40,341 bases of DNA from CAYPXJ01 sp964414595 (GTDB lineage Bacteria; Pseudomonadota; Alphaproteobacteria; Rickettsiales; CAIJLX01): assembly GCA_964414595.1 (NCBI GenBank), contig CAYPXJ010000010.1, positions 1 through 40,341 on the forward strand, in the 5' to 3' direction. The notes under the pieces were generated by a model. That model saw only the letters and a program-made list of their open reading frames with translations, made no database searches and was not told the origin of the DNA. Position 1 is the stretch's first letter, and every line of letters starts with the position of its first letter. Below, piece after piece: positions 32,287 through 39,697 of this stretch. The position numbers and the translations under genes were made by a program.

Positions 32287-33831
32287 ATGCTTGATTTTCC
32301 GCTCTGGAAAAAACTGCTTGTTTTTATAGTGTGCGTATGGGGACTTGTTTTCCTTGCGCCTTCACTTGCACCAAAAGATTCAAGTCTGCCTGAGTGGCTT
32401 AAAGAAAAGCGTCTTAATCTCGGGCTAGATTTGCGCGGTGGCTCCTACCTGCTTTTAGAAGCAGATGTTGATAATTATTTCAAAGAGCAGATGGAAAATA
32501 TGGTGGACAGCCTGCGCCCTAAATTGCGCGCGGCGGGGATTACCTATCAACAACTGGGCGCAACAGGAAACGAAGTTTCTTTCACTACCATGGGAACGGT
32601 TGATGAACATGCACTGAAGAAAATCGTGCGTGAAATTTCTAGCGATTACAGCGTAACGGTGCAGGGCGAACGCGTCACTGTCACGCTGTCCGATGCCGTG
32701 CGTAATGATATGCGCAGGCAGGTTATCAATCAGGCTATTGAAATTGTGCGCCGACGCGTGGATGAAACCGGCACCCGCGAGCCCATTATTCAGCAGCAAG
32801 GGGACACACGCATATTGTTACAAGTGCCGGGGCTTGAAGATCCGGACATGCTGAAAACATTGCTGGGTAAAACAGCGAAAATGACATTCCATCTTATGGA
32901 TTTACAGGATCCTTATCCCATTTCGCGCCGTATCGCGCCGCCGGATAGCCGCTTGTTGCAAGATGCGGAAGACAAATTTTATATGGTGAAGAAAAAGGCG
33001 CTGCTAACCGGCGATATGCTTGTAAACGCGCAGGCAGCCTTTGAAATGAATCAGCCGGTTGTGCATTTCCGCTTTAATAGTATTGGCACGAAGAAATTTG
33101 CTGAGATTACGCGCGAAAATACAGGCAAGCCATTTGCAATCGTGCTCGATAATCAGGTGATTACCGCACCGCGTATCAACGAGCCTATTTTAGGCGGTTC
33201 CGGCATGATTTCGGGCCACTTTACGGTTGAATCGGCCAACCAGCTCGCGCTGTTTTTACGTGCAGGCGCGCTGCCAGTTCCACTCAAAGTATTAGAAGAG
33301 CGATCTGTAGGGCCAAGCCTTGGTCAGGATTCGATTGAAGCTGGCAAAATAGCTTCTGCTGCGGGTGTTGTGCTTGTGATTATTATGATGGTGCTTTGTT
33401 ACGGTTTATTCGGAATTTTTTCGGTGCTGGCACTTTTCATGAATATTGTGCTTTTGCTGGCCATACTTGCTTTATTCCAATCTACGCTGACGCTTCCTGG
33501 TATTGCGGGTATCGTTCTAACAATGGGCATGGCAGTGGATGCGAATGTGCTTATTTTTGAGCGTATGCGAGAAGAGGTGCGTTTAGGAAAATCGGTATAT
33601 GCCGCGGTGGATCATGGTTTTCATCAGGCTTTTCGCACAATTTTTGATTCGAACGTCACCACGATTATGGCTGCGATCATTTTATACTTCCTTGGTTCAG
33701 GGCCGGTACGCGGGTTTTCTGTGACGCTGACGGTTGGGATTCTTTCTTCGATGTTTACGGCGATTATGCTCACGCGCCTTTTTATCGTGGTGTGGTTGCG
33801 CCGTGTGAAGCCGAAGGCGCTGCCAATCTAG
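32287..33831 (+). CDS. secD: Protein translocase subunit SecD
   Basis: SecD works with SecF to drive late stages of protein export using the proton gradient. The 514-residue protein has an N-terminal membrane helix, the LGLDLRGGSYLLLEAD motif (D1), a periplasmic P1 domain, IVLDNQVITAPRINEPILGG and a five-helix membrane domain with GMAVDANVLIFERMREE and GFHQAFRTIFDSNVTTIMAA. The length is complete for SecD and it is not a SecDF fusion. secF, which usually follows, is absent; a Mth938-like gene starts 4 bp after the stop. Confidence 0.96.
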   Translation: MLDFPLWKKLLVFIVCVWGLVFLAPSLAPKDSSLPEWLKEKRLNLGLDLRGGSYLLLEADVDNYFKEQMENMVDSLRPKLRAAGITYQQLGATGNEVSFTTMGTVDEHALKKIVREISSDYSVTVQGERVTVTLSDAVRNDMRRQVINQAIEIVRRRVDETGTREPIIQQQGDTRILLQVPGLEDPDMLKTLLGKTAKMTFHLMDLQDPYPISRRIAPPDSRLLQDAEDKFYMVKKKALLTGDMLVNAQAAFEMNQPVVHFRFNSIGTKKFAEITRENTGKPFAIVLDNQVITAPRINEPILGGSGMISGHFTVESANQLALFLRAGALPVPLKVLEERSVGPSLGQDSIEAGKIASAAGVVLVIIMMVLCYGLFGIFSVLALFMNIVLLLAILALFQSTLTLPGIAGIVLTMGMAVDANVLIFERMREEVRLGKSVYAAVDHGFHQAFRTIFDSNVTTIMAAIILYFLGSGPVRGFSVTLTVGILSSMFTAIMLTRLFIVVWLRRVKPKALPI

Positions 33832-33835
33832 CCTT

Positions 33836-34210
33836 ATGGATATCACGCCCGTCATTCCCGAAGGTAGGCAGATTATCAAAGCCTATGGCGCGGGTGGTTT
33901 TACCGTGAATGATCAGCATTTCACCAGCTCTGTGCTGGTTTTCCCTCACCAGACGCAAGAGTGGTTGGTGACTTCCGTTGAGAAACTTACCGAAGTGTCA
34001 TTTGATGCCGTATTAAAGCGAAAAGATGACATCGAAATTCTTCTGCTCGGTACGGGCGCAAAACTACAGCAACCCAACCCTACTATACGCGCGAAATTAC
34101 GCATGCACGGGATTAGCCTAGATATCATGGATACCGGTGCGGCGTGCCGAACCTATAATATATTATTGGCGGAAGGGCGGAGACTCGCAGCAGCGCTCAT
34201 CAAGCTTTAA
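33836..34210 (+). CDS. Mth938/NDUFAF3-like domain protein (DUF498)
   Basis: The 124-residue protein belongs to the Mth938 superfamily, whose mitochondrial member NDUFAF3 is a complex I assembly factor. The typical pattern is visible: IKAYGAGGFTVNDQHFTSSV, then ILLLGTGAKLQQPNPTIRAK and the C-terminal DIMDTGAACRTYNILLAEGR. No enzyme active site is known for the bacterial form. In alphaproteobacteria this gene commonly follows secD-secF; here it follows secD directly. A role in complex I assembly is inferred from the mitochondrial relative only. Its stop overlaps the stop of convergent rpoH within TTAA. Confidence 0.88.
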   Translation: MDITPVIPEGRQIIKAYGAGGFTVNDQHFTSSVLVFPHQTQEWLVTSVEKLTEVSFDAVLKRKDDIEILLLGTGAKLQQPNPTIRAKLRMHGISLDIMDTGAACRTYNILLAEGRRLAAALIKL

Positions 34211-35073
34211 GCCGCTTGGTATGTGAGCATTTTTTGCTGCAGTTTTTCCAAGGCGCGCGCTTCAATCTGGCGCACACGCTCGCGGGAAATATGGTATTCC
34301 TGACTCAGATCTTCCAGCGTCGCAGGTTCATCCTGCAGACGGCGGCGCGTGAGAATCGCACGCTCGCGGTCATTGAGATCTTCCATCGCGTTTTTCAGCC
34401 AGGTTTGGCGAATATGTTTTTCTTCATAGTCACTCAGGCGCTCTTCCTGACTTGGGTCACTGCTTGCCAGAAAATCACCGAATTCGCTTTCACTATCATC
34501 GCTCACCGTGGCGTTCAGCGAATAATCCGAGCCGGACATACGCTGATCCATTTCCGTCACTTCTTCTTCCGTCACGTTCAGTTCGGTTGCGATTTGCTTC
34601 ACCTGATGCGGCTGCAGTGTTTTTTCCGTAACTTCCTGAATGCGGTTTTTCAAGCGGCGCAGATTGAAGAATAGTTTTTTCTGTGCAGCCGTCGTACCCA
34701 TTTTCACGAGCGACCAGGAGCGCAGCACATATTCCTGAATCGTTGCTTTAATCCACCACATAGCATAGGTCGAAAGGCGGAAACCTTTTTCCGGCTCAAA
34801 ACGGCGCACAGCCTGCATCAGGCCGATATTTCCCTCGGAAATAATTTCGGCAATCGGTAAGCCATAGCCGCGGAAACCCATCGCCATTTTAACCACTAAA
34901 CGAAGATGGCTGGTTACTAATTTATGCGCAGCCTGCTTGTCTCCATGCTCACGGAATGCTTTAGCCAGCATGTATTCCTCCTCTGCATCAAGCAGAGGAA
35001 ATTTCTGAATTTCCTGTATATACCGCGTTAAACCGCTTTCGGCGGAAAGGGCGGGTAGAGCATAAGTCGTCAT
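34207..35073 (-). CDS. rpoH: RNA polymerase sigma-32 factor RpoH
   Basis: RpoH directs RNA polymerase to heat-shock promoters. From ATG 35071-35073 the product has 288 residues: region 2 (SEGNIGLMQAVRRFEPEKGF, STYAMWWIKATIQEYVLRSW), the diagnostic RpoH box QKKLFFNLRR at about 131-140, and region 4 with its helix-turn-helix (LEDLSQEYHISRERVRQIEA). The start was chosen for its SD (GGAGT) and because MTTYALP is a typical RpoH opening; an in-frame ATG 42 bp upstream lies in the leader. A heat-shock-like promoter precedes it, suggesting autoregulation. It is downstream of the rluD-like gene, same strand, 89 bp apart. Confidence 0.95.
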   Translation of the reverse strand: MTTYALPALSAESGLTRYIQEIQKFPLLDAEEEYMLAKAFREHGDKQAAHKLVTSHLRLVVKMAMGFRGYGLPIAEIISEGNIGLMQAVRRFEPEKGFRLSTYAMWWIKATIQEYVLRSWSLVKMGTTAAQKKLFFNLRRLKNRIQEVTEKTLQPHQVKQIATELNVTEEEVTEMDQRMSGSDYSLNATVSDDSESEFGDFLASSDPSQEERLSDYEEKHIRQTWLKNAMEDLNDRERAILTRRRLQDEPATLEDLSQEYHISRERVRQIEARALEKLQQKMLTYQAA

Positions 35074-35128
35074 TTTCGTACTCCTAAGACGTATGAAAAA
35101 AGGTCTAAAAAGCACCTCTCGCTATATA

Positions 35129-35157
35129 ATATAGATCCCCCACAATCGCATTTCAAG
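35129..35157 (-). promoter_or_regulatory. Promoter of rpoH, sigma32-like and sigma70-like
   Basis: On the minus strand CTTGAAA (35157 to 35151) and CTATAT (35134 to 35129) are 17 bp apart (counted from CTTGAA), matching the alphaproteobacterial heat-shock consensus as I recall it. The same bases read TTGAAA-N17-TATATT, a good sigma70 promoter. The -10 lies inside a 13-bp near-perfect palindrome (CTATATAATATAG on the plus strand, 35122-35134). The promoter is in the gap after the rluD-like stop codon. Confidence 0.6.
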
Positions 35158-35162
35158 AGGGT

Positions 35163-36143
35163 CTAACCTTCTGATTTTAGAACGTTATACAACTTTTCGA
35201 TATCTGCTGGAAGAGGGGATTGAAATTCAAGGATTTCTTCCGTGTAGGGATGAGTGAGAATAAGTTTATAGGAATGTAGACATTGTCTCGATGGTATGTA
35301 ATTCAATAGGTTAGGTGGGAATTTCGGCGCATATTTCTTAACCTGGTCGATGTAAATGGGATCGCCCATAATGCTATGACCCAAATATTCCATATGCACG
35401 CGAATTTGATGCGTCCGGCCTGTTTCCAATTTACATTCCACCAGGCTTGCTAATCCCTTCAGTAGCACTTTTTTTACCACATAATGCGTGACCGCATGCT
35501 TGCCGTCTTTGGCTGTGGCTTTCATTTTACGGCGATTTTCGGGGCTTCGCGTAAGATTGGTGCGCACGGTTCCAATACGTGGTTCGGGCGTTCCCCAGCA
35601 TAGAGCAAGATAATGACGTTTTAACCAACGGCTTTTCAGTTGCTGCGCCAGTTTACGATGCGCTACATCATGTTTCGCAATCACCATCAGGCCGCTTGTA
35701 TCGCGATCCAGCCGGTGAACAAGCCCTGGCCGCGCTACTCCACCAATCCCCGAAAGGCTGGTTCCAGCATGTGCCAGTAACGCATGTACGAGCGTATCTT
35801 CCTGTGTACCTGCGCCAGGATGAACCGTCATTTGCGGTGGTTTATCGAGCACAATCAAATGCTCATCCTCATACACGATATTCAGGGGAATCTTAACCGG
35901 GCGAATGACCGAAGGCTCGCTAGGCGGTACAAGAATTATATATTCTTCTCCGGCTTTAACCTTATATTTGCCATCGCGCGGCTTTTGGTCCGCGGCAGTG
36001 ATATGCCCACCGGAAAGCAGGCTTTGGATGCGCGTGCGGGAAAGCTCAGGAAATGCAGCAGCAAGCAGCTTATCCAGCCTTTCTCCAGCCTGTTCCGGCG
36101 CTACCGTAACGTGGCGCGCGATTTTTTGTTGACTTTCATTCAT
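35163..36143 (-). CDS. 23S rRNA pseudouridine synthase, RluD/RluC type
   Basis: The enzyme isomerises uridines in 23S rRNA. The 326-residue product has an N-terminal S4 RNA-binding domain (ERLDKLLAAAFPELSRTRIQ) and the catalytic motif GLVHRLDRDTSGLMVIAK with active-site Asp near residue 146, followed by LETGRTHQIRVHMEYLGHSI. Members of the RluA family share these motifs, and the S4 domain favours RluC or RluD. RluD is the more common in this context, with rpoH downstream. The ATG at 36141-36143 was chosen because the N-terminus then matches the family; an in-frame ATG at 36242 lies within the divergent rplM. Confidence 0.9.
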   Translation of the reverse strand: MNESQQKIARHVTVAPEQAGERLDKLLAAAFPELSRTRIQSLLSGGHITAADQKPRDGKYKVKAGEEYIILVPPSEPSVIRPVKIPLNIVYEDEHLIVLDKPPQMTVHPGAGTQEDTLVHALLAHAGTSLSGIGGVARPGLVHRLDRDTSGLMVIAKHDVAHRKLAQQLKSRWLKRHYLALCWGTPEPRIGTVRTNLTRSPENRRKMKATAKDGKHAVTHYVVKKVLLKGLASLVECKLETGRTHQIRVHMEYLGHSIMGDPIYIDQVKKYAPKFPPNLLNYIPSRQCLHSYKLILTHPYTEEILEFQSPLPADIEKLYNVLKSEG

Positions 36144-36194
36144 ATTATGCGATATTTCGCGCTCTCTTAACGAAACTAACGTGATTTGACAACG

Positions 36195-36677
36195 ATGGAA
36201 GTGCAAAAAACATATACTGCGAAGCCTGGCGATATCAGCCAAAAATGGTGGGTTATCGATGCGCAGGATCTCGTGCTTGGCCGTCTCGCGAGCAAAATTT
36301 CAATGCTTCTGCGCGGCAAACATAAGCCTTATTACTCTACAAACCTCGATTGTGGCGATTACGTTATCGTGGTGAATGCAGATAAAGTGCATATTACCGG
36401 CAAAAAAGCTGAGCAAACTAAATTTTTCTGGCATACCGGTTATCCTGGCGGGATTAAAGAAATTACGCAGGGTCAAGAGCTGGCTGGCCGTTTCCCTGAG
36501 CGCGTGCTTTACCGTGCGATTGAGCGCATGATGCCGAAGCATACGGTGCTGGGTAAACAGCAGATCAAAAAGCTTTATCTCTATAATGGCGACAAGCATC
36601 CGCATGATGCGCAGAAGCCGGAAGTTTATTCATTTGCTGAAGCGAACGCTAAAAACAAGCGTCGCGCGGCTGCTTAA
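36195..36677 (+). CDS. rplM: 50S ribosomal protein L13
   Basis: L13 is an early-assembling 50S protein. The sequence starts MEVQKTYTAKPGDISQKWWV from ATG 36195 and contains LGRLASKISMLLRGKHKPYY, DYVIVVNADKVHITGKKAEQ and KHTVLGKQQIKKLYLYNG, giving 160 residues. A TTG nine bases upstream in frame is possible but not needed. It is divergent from the rluD-like gene with 51 bp between the starts. rpsI follows after 16 bp, the universal L13-S9 pair. Confidence 0.97.
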   Translation: MEVQKTYTAKPGDISQKWWVIDAQDLVLGRLASKISMLLRGKHKPYYSTNLDCGDYVIVVNADKVHITGKKAEQTKFFWHTGYPGGIKEITQGQELAGRFPERVLYRAIERMMPKHTVLGKQQIKKLYLYNGDKHPHDAQKPEVYSFAEANAKNKRRAAA

Positions 36678-36693
36678 TAAGTAAGGTTGAATT

Positions 36694-37122
36694 ATGACTG
36701 AAGCTGCAGTTCAAAGAGAAATTAAAGTTGATGCACAGGGCCGTGCTTATGGCACCGGTCGCCGTAAAAACGCCGCTGCGCGCGTGTGGATTAAATCCGG
36801 CTCGGGCAAAGTGACCGTTAACGGCAAAGATATTCACCAATATTTTGGCCGTGCAATTCTGCAAATCATCCTTAAAGAGCCTTTTGCTGCTACCAATACA
36901 AACGACAAATTTGATGTTGAATGCACGGTGGTTGGCGGTGGTCTTTCCGGCCAAGCAGGTGCGATTCGCCATGGCATTAGCCGAGCACTTGATAACTATG
37001 ACCCCACGCACCACAAAGTGCTGCGTCAAGGCGGTTTCCTCACGCGTGACAGCCGTATGGTTGAGCGTAAGAAATACGGCCGTGCGAAAGCACGACGTCG
37101 CTTCCAGTTCTCGAAGCGTTAA
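36694..37122 (+). CDS. rpsI: 30S ribosomal protein S9
   Basis: S9 has a basic C-terminal tail that contacts the P-site tRNA. The 142-residue protein has a short variable N-terminus, then GRAYGTGRRKNAAARVWIK, GGGLSGQAGAIRHGISRALD and the conserved end RMVERKKYGRAKARRRFQFS-KR. Length is slightly above average because of the alphaproteobacterial N-terminal extension. It follows rplM in the usual order, and argC lies 51 bp downstream. Confidence 0.98.
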   Translation: MTEAAVQREIKVDAQGRAYGTGRRKNAAARVWIKSGSGKVTVNGKDIHQYFGRAILQIILKEPFAATNTNDKFDVECTVVGGGLSGQAGAIRHGISRALDNYDPTHHKVLRQGGFLTRDSRMVERKKYGRAKARRRFQFSKR

Positions 37123-37131
37123 TTTCTACTT

Positions 37132-37145
37132 TCCGCATTGGCGGA
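37132..37145 (+). terminator. Weak possible terminator hairpin after rpsI
   Basis: TCCGC and GCGGA form a 5-bp stem around ATTG, 10 bp after the rpsI stop, followed by a loosely T-rich stretch (37146-37162). The stem is short and the T-run is broken, so termination would be partial at best before argC. Confidence 0.3.
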
Positions 37146-37173
37146 TTCCTCAATTTTGTTTTAAGGTTGTGTC

Positions 37174-38226
37174 ATGACTCAAAAAGTCAGAAAAATTCCT
37201 GTCGCCATATTGGGCGCGAGCGGTTACACCGGCGCTGAGCTGATTCGGCTTGCGCTTTCTCACCCCCATATTGAAATGGTTTCGCTGGTGGCGGATTCGA
37301 ATGCGGGTAAACCCATCGAATCTCTCTATCCGCATTTGGCAAATCGCGGTTTGCCAAACCTAGTCGATATATCGAAAGTCGATTGGAAAAAAATCGAAGC
37401 GGTATTCTGCTGCCTGCCGCACGGTATGACGCAAGAAGTCGTCGTTAAATTGCCAGCGCATCTCAAGATTATCGATTTGTCTGCTGATTTTCGGCTGTTC
37501 GATTTGAAAACCTATGAGCATTGGTATCATAAGCCGCACGCTGCACCAAAATTCCAAAAAGATGCGGTCTATGGGCTTTCGGAGCATTTCGCGGCGGAGA
37601 TTAAAAAAGCGCGACTGATTGCGTGCCCGGGTTGCTATCCAACTTCAGCGCAGCTGCCGTTAATTCCATTACTCAAAGAAAAAATTATCGAAACCGAGGG
37701 CATTATTATTGATGCGAAATCGGGCGTAAGCGGTGCAGGCCGGAGTTTAAAAGCGCCAAATTTATTTACCGAAGTGAATGAGTCGATTCGGCCTTATGGT
37801 CTCGAAGGCCATAGGCATCAGCCGGAAATCGAGCAGGGGCTTACACAAGCCGCAGGTAAAGAAATTGCCGTAACGTTTGTGCCGCAAGTTGTGCCGATGA
37901 ATCGTGGCATTCTTTCAACGATCTATGGCAAATTCGTCAAAGGCAAAAAACTTTCTGATGCGCGTAAGGCACTTGAAAAAGCCTATAAAAATACGCCGTT
38001 TGTTGAACTCATGCCGGAGGGCCATGCGCCCCAAACGCGTGAAGTATACGGCACGAATCTTTGCCGCCTGAATATTTTTCAGGGCAGATTGGAAAGCCAG
38101 TTCATCATTACGTCGGTGATTGATAATCTGACGAAGGGCGCTTCCGGCCAGGCATTGCAGAATTTTAATCTGGTTTACGGCTTCCCGGAAGAAACGGGCT
38201 TGCCGCGCACGACGTTATTCCCTTAA
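37174..38226 (+). CDS. argC: N-acetyl-gamma-glutamyl-phosphate reductase
   Basis: ArgC reduces N-acetylglutamyl phosphate to the semialdehyde with NADPH in arginine synthesis. The 350-residue protein shows the Rossmann start AILGASGYTGAELIRLAL, CCLPHGMTQE, the catalytic Cys154 in ACPGCYPTSAQLPL and KSGVSGAGRSLKAPNLFTEV. GHRHQPEIEQGL and FVPQVVPMNRGILSTIY follow. Length is normal. argF and argD lie nearby on the other strand, so the arginine genes are clustered but split between strands. rpsI-argC adjacency is found in other alphaproteobacteria. Confidence 0.96.
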   Translation: MTQKVRKIPVAILGASGYTGAELIRLALSHPHIEMVSLVADSNAGKPIESLYPHLANRGLPNLVDISKVDWKKIEAVFCCLPHGMTQEVVVKLPAHLKIIDLSADFRLFDLKTYEHWYHKPHAAPKFQKDAVYGLSEHFAAEIKKARLIACPGCYPTSAQLPLIPLLKEKIIETEGIIIDAKSGVSGAGRSLKAPNLFTEVNESIRPYGLEGHRHQPEIEQGLTQAAGKEIAVTFVPQVVPMNRGILSTIYGKFVKGKKLSDARKALEKAYKNTPFVELMPEGHAPQTREVYGTNLCRLNIFQGRLESQFIITSVIDNLTKGASGQALQNFNLVYGFPEETGLPRTTLFP

Positions 38227-38235
38227 ACTGCGGGT

Positions 38236-38760
38236 ATGAAGCCCGAACCATTCATTCTTCCCTATAAAGGCATCATGCCAAAAATTCACCCGAGTGCGTA
38301 TATCGCGCCCGGTGCGATGGTTGTCGGCGATGTGGAAATCGGCGCAAATGCGAGCATCTGGCCGGGTTGCGTGGTGCGCGGCGATGTCAATTTCATTCGC
38401 ATCGGCGAGGGGACGAACGTACAAGACGGCACCGTGATTCATGTCTGGCGCAATGGCGGGCCGACGATTATCGGCAAAGGCATTACGATTGGGCATTGTG
38501 TACTTTTACATGCGTGCACGTTGGAAGATTATTGCTTCATCGGCATGCGCGCGACGGTGATGGATTTTGCCGTGGTGGAATCCGGCGCGATGGTAGCTGC
38601 CGGTGCGCTTGTAACACCGAAAAAGCGCGTGCCAAAGGGCGAGATTTGGGGTGGGAATCCAGCAAAATTATTGCGTCCGCTATCCGATGAAGAAAGGAAA
38701 TTTATTCCCGTGTCGGAAGCAAATTACATCAAGCTCGCGAAAGAATATCAGAACGCTTAG
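38236..38760 (+). CDS. Gamma-carbonic anhydrase family hexapeptide-repeat protein
   Basis: The 174-residue protein is a left-handed beta-helix of the gamma-class carbonic anhydrase family. Hexapeptide turns are visible from about residue 25 on (VVGDVEIGANASIWPGCVVR, NVQDGTVIHVWRNGGP). The zinc-histidine positions fall at IHVW, IGHC and LLHAC. Members are annotated as carbonic anhydrase, though many lack proven activity; plant relatives attach to mitochondrial complex I. It starts 9 bp after argC and its stop interlocks with the argF stop (TTAG at 38757-38760). Whether it hydrates CO2 here is unknown. Confidence 0.88.
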   Translation: MKPEPFILPYKGIMPKIHPSAYIAPGAMVVGDVEIGANASIWPGCVVRGDVNFIRIGEGTNVQDGTVIHVWRNGGPTIIGKGITIGHCVLLHACTLEDYCFIGMRATVMDFAVVESGAMVAAGALVTPKKRVPKGEIWGGNPAKLLRPLSDEERKFIPVSEANYIKLAKEYQNA

Positions 38761-39680
38761 AGTTTCCCCAAACACCAAAGCATAATCGCTTTTTGCACAT
38801 GCAGGCGATTTTCGGCCTCATCCCACACGACCGATTGCTTGCTATCAATCACTTCGTCCGTCACCTCATGGCCGCGATGCGCGGGCAGGCAGTGCATGAA
38901 AATAGCGTCATCTTTTGCTTCCTGCATTAGCTCGGCATCGACGCGATAATCTTCCAAGAGTTCATGGCGTTTTTGTGTATCGGCCACGCCCATCGAAACC
39001 CAAGTATCAGTTACAACAGCATCTGCGTTACTCACTGCCGCTTCTGCAAATGGGAATAATTTAATTTTTGCACCCGATTTTTTGGCGGCATCCATAACTT
39101 GCTGGGAAGGTTTTAGCGTTTCAGGGCAGGCGATATTCAGATTAAACTGGAATTGACCGGCTGCATGAATCCAGGAAGTTAATACGTTATTGCCATCACC
39201 AACCCAGGCGACTGTTTTGCCGCTGATCGCACCTTTGTGTTCTTCAAACGTCATGACATCCGCCATGATTTGGCAGGGGTGACTGTAATCAGAAAGACCG
39301 TTAATCACTGGCACAGTGGAATATTCGGCGAGTTCAAGCAATGTTTGATGTTTGAAACAGCGTAACATAATAAGATCCACGTAACGCGAGAGCACGCGCG
39401 CGGTATCCGCTATAGTTTCACCACGGCCAAGCTGAATATCGTTAGCCATAAGGGTTGTAAACTGACCGCCTAACTGATGCACACCAACTTCAAACGAAAC
39501 GCGTGTCCGCGTGGAAGGCTTTTCAAATAGCAACGCAATATGATGACCTCTCAGCGGGCGCTCACCTTGGCCATCGGCATGCACTTTCTTTTCATGCTTC
39601 GCAGCCTTAAGGATATCGCGCAGAATTTTTTCCTCTACGAGATGAATATCAATAAAATTGTTATGTGCCGTTCTCGGCAT
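38757..39680 (-). CDS. argF: Ornithine carbamoyltransferase
   Basis: ArgF joins ornithine and carbamoyl phosphate into citrulline. The 307-residue sequence has the carbamoyl-phosphate loop KPSTRTRVSFEVG, HPCQIMADVMTFEEHKG, the ornithine region DTWVSMG and the catalytic MHCLPAHRGHEV. Length is normal for the family. It is downstream of argD on the minus strand with 17 bp between, an operon order typical for alphaproteobacteria. Its stop overlaps the end of the convergent gamma-CA gene. Confidence 0.97.
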   Translation of the reverse strand: MPRTAHNNFIDIHLVEEKILRDILKAAKHEKKVHADGQGERPLRGHHIALLFEKPSTRTRVSFEVGVHQLGGQFTTLMANDIQLGRGETIADTARVLSRYVDLIMLRCFKHQTLLELAEYSTVPVINGLSDYSHPCQIMADVMTFEEHKGAISGKTVAWVGDGNNVLTSWIHAAGQFQFNLNIACPETLKPSQQVMDAAKKSGAKIKLFPFAEAAVSNADAVVTDTWVSMGVADTQKRHELLEDYRVDAELMQEAKDDAIFMHCLPAHRGHEVTDEVIDSKQSVVWDEAENRLHVQKAIMLWCLGKL

Positions 39681-39697
39681 ATGGAGCCCCTTTTTGA

